A stretch of DNA of 64,000 nt from Rhopalosiphum padi (GCF_020882245.1 NC_083597.1:28870652-28934651); one strand, 5' to 3'. Positions 33,101 through 46,873 are shown, counted from the stretch's first letter. Made by a program: numbers and translations. The notes: generated from the sequence alone by a model not told the origin.

Positions 33101-35361
33101 TTTTCATAAAACCCTAATATCAATTTAATATTTGACATAGAAGGTACCTATCGTACTATCCATGACTTTAGAAGTCGATAAAAAGGTCGTATTTTTTTTC
33201 GTCTGTATTTTAGAAAACTTTTGAGATGTCATTGAAATATACAGCAAAGTCATTTTTAACAATTATTTTGATGCAATTTAAAAAATAATAATCATATATA
33301 GAGACCGGATTTTTTTAAAAACTTTTTCTAACATACTTTAATAAATGTGATAAAATGTTCTCCTTTTTAAGGATTAAACAAGGCTTATAATTTTTTTTTC
33401 TTATAAAACGTTCAATTTAAAATTAATAAAGTTTTGGTATTCTATTACAATATACGTAGCCTATAAAGGTTAAAAAATGTATCTTCTATTATCTATTATT
33501 AATGTTTTCTTAAAATATTAGTTCACACATTAAAACTGTATACATTATAGTATACACGTAGATACTATTTGATTCAGAATGTGAATACTATACTTGATAC
33601 TTGTTAAACAATTTCTTATTCAACAATTTTTTTTTGATCATTAAAAACTGAAAAAAAAACATAAGACTATACTAAAATAAGGATAGAAAATAATTATATG
33701 ACAAATTCATATATTTTATAATATTGTTTTAAAATTTATAAAAATCATATTATGAATAACACTTTGTTTCGCACCGAAGTTAACGTAGTGAAATTAATGC
33801 CTTACAACACCTTAGTGCACTGAATCATATTATTTTATTTTCCATTGAAATATTTTAAACACGTACATATTTTTTAAGTACTATAAAATAGAAATTATTC
33901 AGGAGAAAATTTAGTAAATACTGTTTTTCGTGTTTTAATTAAATTATACTTATAGTTAAACGTAGTTAATATTTATGGATTTTTAACCTTTTTAAGGTTA
34001 TTTTCTAAATAAAGGTATCTTATTAATTTAAATTATATTCAATAAATTAAAAGTTTGTTTAAAACTTAAATCTTTAAATGATAGTTATTAAAAATAAAGA
34101 GGCATGATAAATATTTTTACTAATTATGTGAAAAAAATATAATTAAGATTGATAACTTTGAATTTTAAATAATAACAATTAACAACTAGGTATTTGTAAT
34201 GAACCTTAATCTCTACTGTATAATGTCTACCATTAATGCTAATATTTTCATATAATATACTTTATTCACTTATTGTTTAAGATGATTCAAAACTTTTTTT
34301 TTTATGCGTCTTAATTGTAAATTTTTGTTTCTGTTTGTTATAAACTTATAATAATACTACATAACTAAAATAACTTTTAGATTTGAAAACAATAAGATTC
34401 AATTGTGATTATGTCAATGATATTTTACTAACAATAATTTTGATTTTATGATTGTTTAATTTTAGATAAATGAAAGGAATATTATTATAAAAAAATGTTT
34501 ATATTATGAATAATCATAGGAATTCAGTTATAACCATTTAAAATTTAAATACAATATTCGGAGCAGTTGGAAATAATATTACTAACTCTTGTGTTTTATT
34601 TTATTATACCACTTTAACTATAAACTGTTTTAATTTAATTTTTTTTTTTTTTAGCTTATGGCTTGAATAATAAATTATTAACTTTAACTTTAACTTTAAT
34701 TGCGTATATTAACTACTGTAGTTGGATATTAAAATAATTAATAATTTTTTTTTATTTTATTATTTTAAAATATTTACTTAAAATCTACCTTAAAACTATG
34801 TCACTTAATTGATATTTTTATTTTTAAATTAAAAAAAATAAAAATGTATTTAAAAAGTTAAAAGTTAAAATGATTCCAATATTTTAAATACAAGTCTCTA
34901 AATAAGAAGTGAACTAATATTTATGCGCAAGTTTAGCATAATATCTTAATTTGTAATCGTTTTCCTTCAATATGATCAAATAATATTTATTTATTTAAAT
35001 TTATACAATACGCAAGTTTTGTACGGCCGCAGTTTACTGGGCATTTTTAAAATTTTATTATTTCATTTAAATTTAAACATTCTTTTTTACACGAAATTGT
35101 CTTTAATATTTTCAAATAAACAGAAGTACGTAGATTTGCTTTATATTCAATATATTCTATTACAATATTTTTAAAGTTATTTTGATTTGAAATGTTTTTA
35201 CTAAAAATAAAGAAAATTTAAATTTAATATATGTATAGCCTTGTCCTGGCACTTTTTGTAAATCATAAGTTTTCAATGTTGACAATATTTAGATTAAAAT
35301 ACATAGACATGTATGTACAGAGACAGATAGAGATAAAAAGTAAGTGGGTAAGACAATAAAG
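30151..35361. other. Gene desert, 5 kb, no supported gene
   Basis: AT-rich non-coding DNA. Contents noted: a (AT)n tract at 30650-30669; a less AT-rich patch at 31505-31660 (with CAGCTGACAGCTG) and 31785-31850, of unknown role; and a tail-like segment at 34650-34700 with GCTTGAATAATAAATTATTA followed by repeated CTTTAA units, which resembles the 3' tail of a non-LTR retroelement. The ORF at 32410-32625 has no recognisable motif. Confidence 0.45.
30650..30669. repeat. (AT)n microsatellite
   Basis: Ten alternating AT steps, non-coding context. Confidence 0.85.
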
Positions 35362-35980
35362 CAGAGATTCCCAACCAGGGTGCCGCGAAATCTTTTTAGG
35401 GTGCCGCGAAATTATTTGAAATATTTTTTTAGAAAAAACAATTTCATTAAAAATATAGCACTGTGATTAATAAAACGGACTATAATAATATAAAACCTAT
35501 CGTGTTTCATATATTTTGTAGAAATATTACGATGTTCAATCTATTTTAATGTTCATATACCAGTTTGATTGCTATGGCTTCGATATCTTGTGCTTTTATC
35601 TTATCTTAATTTTTGTAAAACATGTCTCGACAACAGTAATTTAATAATATAGGTATACTGTATACTAACAATTTCATTACAATCAGTCTGGTTTTAGTCA
35701 TCATTGCGAAACATATAATATATTTCATTCGTGTCTAAATATTTTATAATTTTATATAATTAAATTTTATTTAAAATAATGGATAAATTTATTGTTAAAA
35801 AACTTAATTGTATATAGTATGCACCTACACCTTACTACTTTTGATTATACTTATGCATTAATAAATAGAACCGAAGTAGTCTATAGAATATTAGAATATA
35901 GGCCATAGAGCATAGGGTGCCTCCGGATTTTTAGAAAATGTCCAAGGGTGCCGCGAGTCAAAAAAGGTTGGGAACCTCTG
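35362..35980. mobile_element. hAT-like non-autonomous element, 619 bp
   Basis: The left end CAGAGATTCCCAACC and the reverse complement of the right end CAGAGGTTCCCAACC match at 14 of 15. Flanks CAATAAAG (35354-35361) and TAATAAAG (35981-35988) form a 7-of-8 target duplication. The subterminal motif GGGTGCCGCGA occurs in three direct copies (about 35378, 35399 and 35945), a likely transposase-binding pattern. There is no transposase ORF; the interior is AT-rich. Confidence 0.88.
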
Positions 35981-35988
35981 TAATAAAG

Positions 35989-37139
35989 AGAGAAAAAGTT
36001 AAAATTTGTGTAATGAGCATTTCAAGTAATGTTTTCGTAAACATTTATATAAAAACAATACATTATGGTGCTGTATTTCTATAAAAATTTGATTACAAAT
36101 TTGATTTATTTTAAATTATCTTAGTACTTACATACACGGTAGTAGACAATTACGACAATTTCGTATATACATTTTTAGTCAACTTTTAGCGTGACGTTAC
36201 TGTATTAAGTAATAATTCAAGAGACTTATCAACTTTCAAAAATTGTGTCATCAAAAGTAAATTATTTTAAGAGATAAGACAATCCACATTATGATCGAAA
36301 AATTCGATAGTTACTGTCGTGAAAGCTGCTATTATGTCAGTATCATTGTGTGAATAGGTCGATATAGAAACTATCAAACTATTATGAAAGCGACTACCGT
36401 ACTATCATAGATGCATAATAATAAAGAGTAGAGTAGCTGTCATGAAAATCATAGTGTGGACCTCTTCATTTAGTGTTTTAGTTAATATTTTTTTCATTGT
36501 TGTATGTTCTTATTCGATATACAATCGATCATTTAGTAATAATTTAGTTAATTTTCCGAACTTTCTTGACACACATTATATCAAGGTTCTAATTATTGAT
36601 AACTTATACTTACATTATTTTAAAATTAAGACATTGAAAAATCTGTTTAGCTTAATTTTTGAAACGCTTACATCTGCTTAATACAGTTTATGCATATTGC
36701 ATATAAACTATAAAGTATAACATAGACATTAGATATACAGATTTCAATCCTCTGAGTACACATTTTATGAAAATGTTCAAGTATGTTGAATAAAGCTTAA
36801 AAGTATTTAAGCATATATGCTGTTAGTAATATGTATTTATTAAGTACAATGACATGGACTAGAATATTGTAGGTGATGTGGTGGGAGCGAATGCACTATT
36901 GGATTTCCAAGGGAAAGCTTTTAGGGACTTTATAAATGTTTCAGAAATCTAAAAGTAATATAAAAAAAAGCTTTAATATTATACATTTTATAACGTTGAT
37001 AATTGTTTCGAGATCGTTCATCCAAAAATAAATATTTACCAAAAAAACTTAAAAAATGCAATTATTCATTTAGTTGTTTACACGTATATAGGTAGATTTC
37101 TTTTACTTTTTTTCTTAAGAAAATTGAAATTATAAAAAA
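35989..37139. other. Intergenic, 1.15 kb, nothing firm
   Basis: AT-rich. The ORF at 36442-36681 (79 codons, hydrophobic start, no motif) is not supported as a gene. Repeated ATAGTTACTGTCGTGAAAGC / AAACTATCAAACTATTATGAAAGC-like wording at 36305-36415 suggests a short degenerate duplication. Confidence 0.4.
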
Positions 37140-37469
37140 AAACGGGGGGCAAGTTGGTACCGCTCTACTGTACAGTATCGAGGGGGTCATTGTAATTGAT
37201 GTGTTAAATTTGAATAAAATTATATATTGTTATAAACGAAAAAACATTCTGTGTGGAGATGATTTTTGTCATTTTATATCACTTAGTAAATTTTATGAAA
37301 TTATGATTTTTTGCTATTATTATTATTATTGTTGCTAGTAAAGTATCTAATTGATTTTAATATTGATAATTTGTAGGTAAATTTAATTTTTGACGTCAAC
37401 TTCACATTTATTATATTATTAATATTTAATATTTAATTATTATATTATATTATTGTTATTAACTTTTGA

Positions 37470-38024
37470 AGGACAAGACTCTATTCGCTTAAAAATGACC
37501 CTTCGCTTTTCGCTCAAGAATATTATAACACTTTTTGGCTACATTTTTATAATACACACTTTGGGAATCATTTTATTATTTATTTGTGTAGATTAGTTTT
37601 ATAAAGCTAGGCGGCTTTTATTACTCTCCAAAAATATATTGTGTATTTGTATATATTATAAATTCAAAAAAAAATATTACCAATGGCATGTAATTATTAT
37701 AAATTATAAATTTAAAAACTGTAATTTGACGATTTATATTAGCATTTTTTTTTTGAATTTATAATATCTACAAATACACAATATATTTTTGGAGTGATAA
37801 AAGCCGTCTCCTCATAGTACTCTCTGGGTAATGCTAAATGGCTTTATAAAACTAATCTACACAAATAAATAATAAAGTGATTCCCAAAATGTGTATTATA
37901 AAAATGTGGTCAAAAAGTGCTATAATATTCTTGGGCGAAAAGGAAAGTATTTTTAAAATATTCGGGTAAAAAGAGACGTGGGCGAAAAGCGAAGGGTCAC
38001 TTTTGGGCGAAAAGAGTCCCACCC
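37470..38024. mobile_element. Foldback element, 555 bp, nested in repeat copy 2
   Basis: Almost the whole element is a long inverted repeat: arms of about 220-250 bp with a small AT-rich centre near 37690-37730. Both arms share GACCCTTCGCTTTTCGC, AATATTATA and TTTTGGAGAGT/ACTCTCCAAAA-type segments. The sequence CTTTTGA occurs immediately left (37463-37469) and right (38025-38031), consistent with a target duplication. Removing the element restores the order seen in repeat copy 1 (TTTGAG followed by ACCATCT). There is no ORF. Confidence 0.85.
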
Positions 38025-38614
38025 CTTTTGAGTGAATACCATCTAACTACAAAACAATGTGAATAGGCTCAGTGTCCACGATATAAATAGGTAATTACTT
38101 AAAATTAAATTACATATTTTAAATTATTTAATTGTGTGTATAAAATATAATAATGTATGTGAACGTTTCAAATCCCTAAAAAAATGATAATTAAATTGTT
38201 TACAAAATTAACTAAGATTATTTTTCGTTTAAAAATGTCATCCAATTTTTAAGTTGAAATGTTTATAAAAAATATTTATGTTTATATATTTTTAAATTTT
38301 TGGTTATAGTTTATGAGCTACTTATGAGAAACATTGTACTACATTTCCGAACCTTGGCTAAAAGAATTAAGATTATATAAATATTTAATTAGAAAATAGT
38401 TTACAATGAACTTTCCTGAATTCACAAATTATTAAAATATATATTTATTTTTCAAAATTTGATCTTTAAATGCATATAAAAAACGCTTGCCAAGTCAGAC
38501 ATCGGCATTTAAACTTTCTTGATTTTCAATTATTAGAAATTTATTAATTGTATGCAATATGTATGTATAATAAGGTATTTTATTTTCATTTTCATTTAGT
38601 AAAATAGATATCAA

Positions 38615-38899
38615 AAACCGGAGAGCGAATTTTGTTGTTTGGGGTCTTGTTAGATTCACATTGGCTAGGAGAAGTGTAGTGAAGATTTTTAAAACTTTAT
38701 CTTTTTTAGTTAATTCACTATAGAGTTTCAAAAAAAAATTAAAACACATTTTATGGGGCGTTTTTTTAGGTTTTTCAGCTTTATAGCTTTGTATAGTGAG
38801 TTAACGATTGAAGATAAAGTTCTGAAAATCTTCACTGCAATTCTCCAGCCAATATGAATCTAACAAGACCCCAAATAACAAAATCTGTTCTCCAGTTTC
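38615..38899. repeat. Inverted repeat with arms of about 110 bp
   Basis: Arms 38615-38726 and 38790-38899 are reverse complements at roughly 80% or better. Shared text includes GGGGTCTTGTTAGATTCA, GTGAAGATTTT and ACTTTATCTT. The spacer is about 60 bp and T-rich. It lies inside repeat copy 2 and is probably a further inserted MITE; its outer borders are not fixed. Confidence 0.72.
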
Positions 38900-39962
38900 G
38901 GCAATCTACCACGCTAAATAAAATATAGCAAAAATAACTATTTTTTTTAACTTTGGAAAATTAAATAATTTTATTTTGAAAATTTTTAATTTTTTATCAT
39001 TTTCATATTTAAGACAAATTCTTGAAGTTTTAAAAATTCATACTTTTTTCATTTCAATTACCGTACTTAATTACTTGATTAAAAACTAAGAAAGTAAAAA
39101 TTATGCCCGTGTATTTTTAATATTTTTATACAGCTATAAGAAAAACTTATATGGGATATTGTGATTAAGTTTAAAGCTTTTGATTTTTATACCTATAAAT
39201 AGCTCAAAAATAATTAAAATATTTAAAAAATGTTATAATGCATATAAAATCCTAATATAAACAAATTTCAAGTATTTAACGGTTGTTCATCTTGAATAAG
39301 GTTCACTAAAAAAACAAATCGATTTTATCTAAAATTAGTTTTGAATAACAATTTTCGGTTTTCCTTAATTATTGTTTGTTTTTAGTGTTTTACCGACCAT
39401 TTATAAAAAATCTGGAAATTTTTGAATTTAATCTCTCAAAAATACAAACTAAATCCAATTTTCTATCAAATATCATTTTCAAAGTTGAAATTCGTAGCAA
39501 TTTTTAACTACTTATCGTGTTTACAGACATATATACACATATACAAAAAATATAAATCATAAACACAAAATGAATACATTCATCGCTGTACACAATCGAT
39601 CTAAAATATGAACAAATATCAGAAATCGTATTAATCGGTATTAGCGGTATTAAATCGCTAACTTTTGTGCAAAATAGTGTAATACTTAGGATGAACATGT
39701 GGTAATAAAACTAGTAGTTCCATTGTTAAATTTGAAACTATAAATTACAAATATTAATTTAACGGAGTAGAATAAGATATGTAGATTATATTCTTCCTTA
39801 AATTGCTCTCTTGCAATTTCACTACTCCGGTGAATATAGTAGGTACTATATGATTACTAATATAATATTTTAAATATTTAAGTCTTTTATACTTTCAAAT
39901 CCCGAAATATTGCGTAATTAAGAGTTATAATAATTTTATTTAAACTAGTAAATAATGTAGAT

Positions 39963-40259
39963 CAGGGGTCACCAACTAATTTCTATAGAAGTCCGTTTTG
40001 AAACTTACCATACTGGCCGCGGTCCCTAACAAGTAACAGTTTTAATAATTTACACACGTCAATAAATACATTTTTTTTTTAAATTAGTATTTATACATTA
40101 ATTGTTCAATACAGATTAATTTAATTTTTTTGTCGTAATATAAATTTTATATGATACACTTATAATTTTTATTTACTTATAATATTAATTTTTTTAAATT
40201 TACTCCGCGGATAAGGGTCCGTAAAAGCGCGTTCGAGGTCCCCCAGTTGGTGACATCTG
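39963..40259. mobile_element. hAT-like MITE, 297 bp
   Basis: The left end CAGGGGTCACCAACT and the reverse complement of the right end CAGATGTCACCAACT match at 13 of 15. A perfect 8-bp duplication ATGTAGAT flanks it at 39955-39962 and 40260-40267. Subterminal GGTCC motifs lie on both sides. There is no ORF. It shares its termini with the element at 24-230. Confidence 0.9.
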
Positions 40260-40267
40260 ATGTAGAT

Positions 40268-43200
40268 TATAAGTACTCGTGCTTTCTTATATGATTTAAT
40301 TTATTATGTCAGCTACACATAGATATATCTGGTAAACATATTAATTTATTATTAAGAAGTTTATAATAAATACAAAATAAATGATAAATGGGGAATGAGT
40401 GGCAATTAACTGTACCAATAAGGTAGGTTAGTATAATTAACTATAGTTCTCTATAGGTAACTAGGTAATATTACATGCATATAAGAAAACATTAAATACT
40501 ATAGGAAAATATCCAATAATAATAAAAACATTAAATTAAAAGTGTGTATGTTTTATTCCAGTATACAATACATTATACATATAATAGAGATTAATTATAT
40601 TTTTTTTCAGCGTAATATATTAGGTTTAAAAATAATAGGTAATAAGAAATATTTGAACGTATACCTGCCATTTAATGATCTAGGTACATACTAGCCAGTA
40701 TCTACTAGGTATTAATAAAGCAATTTGTATAATAATTCCGTTATAAGTTCTATGACTAATTTATAGCTTTGGGTGAGCACTAAGTTATTGAGAGATACTC
40801 GAAACATAAACATAATCATTTTACTTAAATTTATAATAGCCAGTAAATATTAGTAAAATAAAGTGAATTTATATAAAGGTATCGTATGAATGATTTCTAT
40901 CATAGAAATTATCATATTACTACTGTTATGTCTTAACACTTTATTCATATAATTTAGTTAAATATATTATGGAGTTTATAAATTTCTTTACGATTTAAAA
41001 GCTATAACATTTCTGAATTAATAATTTATTGTTATGAAAATAGTATATCGTTTATTATTATACTAATAGTTCACAAATCATGAGCATAAAGCATTATGTA
41101 CGATTATTTTTCATAAATATTATTTATGATATTTAAAATGTATTATTTAAATATGATAAATAGGTACCAATAAATAAAATTCATTATATATTTATTAAAG
41201 TTTATAACATATTGATATAAAAAAGTATTCAATAGTGTAAGGCATACGTTATTCATTTAGAACACACTATGGTTTTCACACAATTTACAATTATATGCTT
41301 AACCTACTTAAAGGGAGTAGGATTATGCAGATTACATTAATACCTATGTAAAGGGTGTTTTGTATACACCTTATTACTATTTATTGACATAAAATACAAT
41401 TATAGTTCCTAATCGTATTGAATAGTTATAAATTACTGTGTATTAAGCCGTTCATTACTCTCATTCAATTCATGTGATTATATTTATTTATTTTTATTAT
41501 TCAATTAAAATTACGATTAAGTTAAAATATTTGACATTGCTATTTTTATGTTTGATATTTAATTGAGTACATACATTATAAACGTATTTAATAATGTATT
41601 GATAATATTTTTAAATAAAATAATAATTAAGAGAGAAAAACTTTAATTTTTAATTAATTGAAACTGTGTCATGATGTCTTTTTATTGTTTTTAAACAAAT
41701 ACGATATTTTCTACCTTGCGGCCGATATTATAACAATGCATATTATTTAATTTAGGTTAAAATGAAATATGGAATAAGTTGATTTATATTAATTGAGAAA
41801 GTTATACTATTCAGATACACGTGTTTGAACAATCTTATTAATTAATTATAATGCATGTTTTAAATCGGGTGGCACAGAGTCCACTCAGTTTTAGACTTAA
41901 TCTTTATCTTCTTATATCTTATAATGAATCAAACCCATCCTAAACTCATCCTTATTATTATTTATTAAGATAGTTTATGATCATTAATTATCGAACAAAT
42001 GCTCATAATACTATATGGCACATATTCAAGCTTAGATTTTATTATGCACTGCATTTTTAAAACGTTTAACAAAATTTCAGTGAAGACTATGCAAAAACTA
42101 AAAACTATTTATTATCTCACAGATGAAGGAATATTGGATAAATTATTCTTTGGCTTAGCATGCTACTTAGGTGAGAGTATTTGCTGTATAAAAAAAGATC
42201 CGAGATGAGTTTAGATGACCATTATTGAATGAATATAAAGTTTAGTTGAGGTTTGGTTGAGAATGTTGAGATAAGATTATTTGAGCAATTAAATTTATCA
42301 TTTTTAAAAACTATATTATAAATTATAAAATGGTTATGTTTTTAATTATGAACCGTACGAAAAATTAGTACGTTATGTACTAATTTATAATGAACATTTA
42401 TTGTGTAATTGATATTATGTATACTTTTTTTATTATTTTTATTATTAAAGCTGTTGAAACTACCCATGAGTTAATAATTATAATTATTATTGTAAATAAC
42501 TGGTCTAATAATAAACAATCATTTATAGAGACAACTACTATTATTTGGAAATAAAGTGAATAAATACAATAGAAACATTTTGTCATACATTTGCATATTA
42601 ATTAATATGTTTTTTTAAATATTACTAAGTACATATTAATTGAAAATATTGAAAAATAATTTTAATGCAAAAACTCATTTTCTCAAAATATTCATTTTTA
42701 CTATACTTTATACTATTTACTATATTTTGTGTTATTTATAATTTCGCAATATCCATTTAATGTAGGCGCTTAAAAATGATTATCTAATTAAATCGATATT
42801 TTTAAATTTATTTTACTTTTTGAATACTGGTTATTTATGTTAATGTATTATTGAAGTTATAATGACATCCAACGACCCAACGCAAGTTAGCAATAACCCT
42901 TATAACTTATTTTTGAATAATAATGTAAGTACTCTTATATCCTTTAAAAAGTGCTTAATGGAAGCCACTATTTGACTATTGCATGGTTAGATAGTAAATA
43001 TCAGACATATATTAAACATTATTTATGTATTTTTGTTTAATAATTGAATATAAATTATAATAATATATTTATATAGTTAATACTTAATTATTATAACAAA
43101 AAAAAAATAACATATGAAAATTGTAAAACAACACTTAAATTATTTCATACTTGCTAAATTTTCAATAATTAAAATATACAAACATAGCTAGTTATTTTAG

Positions 43201-46200
43201 CCTTTTTAAAGTGAATTAAATAATAATATACAATATTTTATTGTACGTTTTCATATTTCAGCATCGTAATGATTGTAATAATTTATTCATATTATAATAT
43301 TAATAGGAATATTAGTCTATATTTATATTTTTGTAAATAATTAAATCATATTTTCTTAATAAATATTTATTAAGATATTATAATTTTGCCCGTAAATTAA
43401 GAAGAGATTTAAAGGGATTTAAATTTTGTAAAACAATAAGATATTTTAAAGTAATAATAATAAAAGATAAAATATATTACATCTACGAGTATACCTATAA
43501 ATAGCCTCGTACCTATAATAGTCCTGAGTAACTTATTGGTTGTTTCATAAATACGAAATGTATAATTTTTGGAACGGATGGGTGATTATAAAATATTAAT
43601 TAAGAAAATTGTTTTGAGTTGTAACAGTGTAAAATATTACAGTTTTAAAATAACTCGCTTCAAAATTATTATAATGTAAATAAAAATCTACGAGATGTCC
43701 TCGATAATATTATTCTTATCTTAACATTTGATAACAGATTAATTAATTTAAATATTAATTACTCAAAATTTGTTTTGATTAATTCAAATTTGTTATATTT
43801 ACAAATGTAAAACAAAGAGTATACACATGTGGGTGTGGCGTCCTAATATCGGCCACCGGCGTGGCGTAGTTACACAAAAATACATGTATTATGTAACACA
43901 ACATAAAAGTACCTTCAAAATGTAGTACCAAACTATAGTAATAAATTGATAAGTGAAAAGTTACTTCCAGTCTTGAAATTGGGGGATTACTAAAATAATA
44001 TCTACATGCATAAAGTGTTTTTTCATTAAAAAATAAACGCATACAATTTTAAATTATATATCTTTAATTTTATAATTAATTAGGTATGCTTATATTAATA
44101 TTGCATGGCATGGATAAGGCTATATTTATCATCTATACATATACGAAAGCACATATATTATGATATTATATTAATATTAATTATTTTTGCAGTCAAAAAT
44201 TATGTTTTTGAGTTTTTCCACTTCATTTTACTGTTAGTGTTAGCTCTCCTTAAAAAATATCAAAGTAGTGAAAACTTTAAGGTTTTATAAAATATAAGTA
44301 CTTACCTAATATGGTGGATTTAACATTAACTAATTATGTTATATATTTTATATTGTTCTTAGATCACATTTATTATTAAAATGCAGTTTTTATGTATATA
44401 TACCTCGGAATGCAGTTTCTGATAATTTTTTTAAGCACCTAAATTTAAAGAACTAATTAAGGTTTTATTGTTTACTTGGGGTTCTAAATTTTAAACAATC
44501 AAAAGTTTTAATTAAAATCTTATATTATGGTTTTTATAATATTTTTTTTTTCAAATTTCATGTGAATTTATAATTGATATAATATTAATAATTAATAAAT
44601 ATATTTTCTTTTAACATTTAACAATGTTTTGGAGATTTATGTAGCATATAGGTAGTTAGTATATGCGTAGGTTGTAAGCATTAACATATTATTATTGTTA
44701 TCATTTAAAACTCAAGTGTGATTATGTATCTATCAATATAAATGATGTACTATTGTAATGTATTTAATGTTTATAGCCTTAAAGATTGTTAAGTTATTAT
44801 TAATTTATTTTTATTTTTCTTTGGAAGAAAAGCGAATAATTATTAAGTAATTATGAATCTTATATCCGTAAATAATATTGAATACAACTAAAAATTACAT
44901 CTGTGGTAATATAATTATTATTAAAAAGATTAACATTGTTTTTATTACAAATTTACGTAAAATAATGATGTATTTTTTTTGGCTAATTATTTTACTGATT
45001 TATGCATTGTACAATGTCTACTATAAAACGTTGTTTTATATAATCTAAGTTATTTAATTGTAATAATTATTTAAATTTTTAGTAAAATACATTTTATTTT
45101 ATAATTTAATTTTTAAAATATTTATATTTTCCTCATACATCAACCATAGATATAACCTATAAAATTATAAAAAATATGTATTGAAAGAAAAAAAATATTC
45201 GTATAATAAAATATACCATGGAAGCAAGTAAATGGATTTCACTAAAAAGTTAATTATACAACTTAAGAACTAACGTTTAATGAAGCTTTTAAAAGGATGA
45301 ATTTTTTTACTAAGTGTTTTTTAAATGCTTCAAGATTTTTTCTCAATTAGAGAAAAATTGCCTGTAGTATAAAATCAAATATTACAGATAATAATAATTA
45401 TTATATTATAGATTAAAAAACTATTAAGATTTAAAAGTTTATTTATGTTTAAATTTATAAAATTAAATTTCTACTAAAGTAAATACTTAGAAATTTAAAA
45501 ATAATTTATACAGTTATAGATAGTTTGATAATCAAGACCCAAAAATTATGTAAAACTCCTCAAAATTATGAAATATATTATTGAAAAAAATAATGTTTTG
45601 AAAACAAAAGTATTGTCTTCTGAAGTTGCCACATATTTTAAAAAACCTGTATGAAATCAATATATTATAATATAAATAATGTAAGTAGTCAAAGAATATG
45701 GTATATACATATATGTTTATTTATACTCATTTAATTAACAAATGCTTACACATATATTTTAATATAATCGGGAGTTTTATGTACTTACTATTCAAAGTAT
45801 GAATGTATATTAGTTTTTTTTTTGTAATTTTATTTTTTAACTGTGAAAATTAATGAATAGGTACCTCTTAAATGTGATATATACATTTTGTTGATGTAAT
45901 TGATTATATAGATGCAGTCATTTAATATGTACATTTTATTATGTACTATTATTTATAGCTGTGTTATTTACTTGTAAATTAAAGTCATAGTTGTATTTCC
46001 GTTGTTTTTTTATTAACTAAATACCACAAACTATTATTAAATTATAATAATTCTTAATTATTTATTATTTATTATGGTATGTATAATTTTATTAATTTTA
46101 TTGTTACTCAGTTCTGTACGAAGTATCTATATATTTTAATGTTGATGCCAAAATTTAAGCAGCATGTGTTATCAGACTGATGTTATCTATTCCGTACTTT

Positions 46201-46850
46201 TCTAGTGACTACTGTACAGTGTACAGTTAATATTATATTTTTTAATTACACTAAAATGATGATACCTATAATTTATTTTAAAATTAATAATACGTTATCG
46301 GCTTTTATTCTTGATGCTATTGTGTGATCAATAAAATATTACATTTGTTCTATGATAAATTAATATAGATATTTCTAAAATAGATTGCTAGCTTTTGTTT
46401 ATATTTACCTGTCTGTCTGTGAGATTATAAAAGTTGTATGCTTTTAAAAAACATTTGTAAACAATATTTATGCACACCTATACCATTCATATAATATAAT
46501 TATTAATTACTTATAATTCATTATTTTTTATAAGTTAGGTATATTATATTTAAATTTATACTGAAATCTGTCTATAATATAATATAATAGTTTACATTAT
46601 ATTACTATTTATATTTTACCAGACTCTTAATTGTGGTTTTTATAGTATTCTTTATCTACAAAAAGTATTTTATTGTTTCATGAATTGGTTTATTTATAAG
46701 ATTTAAGTACTAGGTAGATTAAAAAAATATGTATGCTGATAAAATGTTAGCACTTTATTACTATGTCAATACTATTGTCAACATTTTTTTTTTTTAATAT
46801 AGTAATTCCTGTGTTTAAGTCGTGGGTTGTAAATGTGTCAGGAAGGAGGA
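40268..46850. other. Gene desert, 6.6 kb
   Basis: Very AT-rich DNA. ORFs at 41999-42208, 42398-42586, 43779-44042 and 44105-44290 have no recognisable domain, no plausible splice partners and a composition like random AT-rich sequence, so I do not call them. A small GC-richer patch at 43825-43875 is unexplained. No tRNA, rRNA or clear transposon ends were seen. Confidence 0.45.
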
Positions 46851-46873
46851 CCTAACTTAACCTAACCTAACCC
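46851..46873. repeat. Interstitial telomere-like CCTAA motif
   Basis: About four degenerate CCTAA/ACCTAA units (CCTAACTTAACCTAACCT and on), the complement of the insect telomere repeat TTAGG. It is too short to be a telomere and is probably a relic or chance repeat. Confidence 0.5.

Larger units (their letters stand above)
37140..39600. repeat. Long interspersed repeat, copy 2, interrupted
   Basis: A second, diverged copy of the 28890-30150 repeat in the same orientation, beginning at CAAGTTGGTACCGCTCTACT and ending near 39600 with TTCTATCAAATATCATTTT and AATGAATACATTCATCGCT. It is longer than copy 1 because a 555-bp foldback element (37470-38024) and an inverted-repeat block (about 38495-38920) are absent from copy 1. 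The minus-strand ORF at 38495-38749 lies in that block and is repeat-derived, not a gene. Confidence 0.7.

Noticed and set aside
34650..34700. Full non-LTR retroelement ending in CTTTAA repeats
   Set aside because: The tail looks suggestive, but no reverse transcriptase or other body could be read upstream.
38495..38749. 84-codon minus ORF as a gene
   Set aside because: It runs through one arm of an inverted repeat inside an interspersed repeat; coding is not supported.
46851..46873. True telomere or chromosome end
   Set aside because: Only about four degenerate units, with ordinary DNA on both sides.
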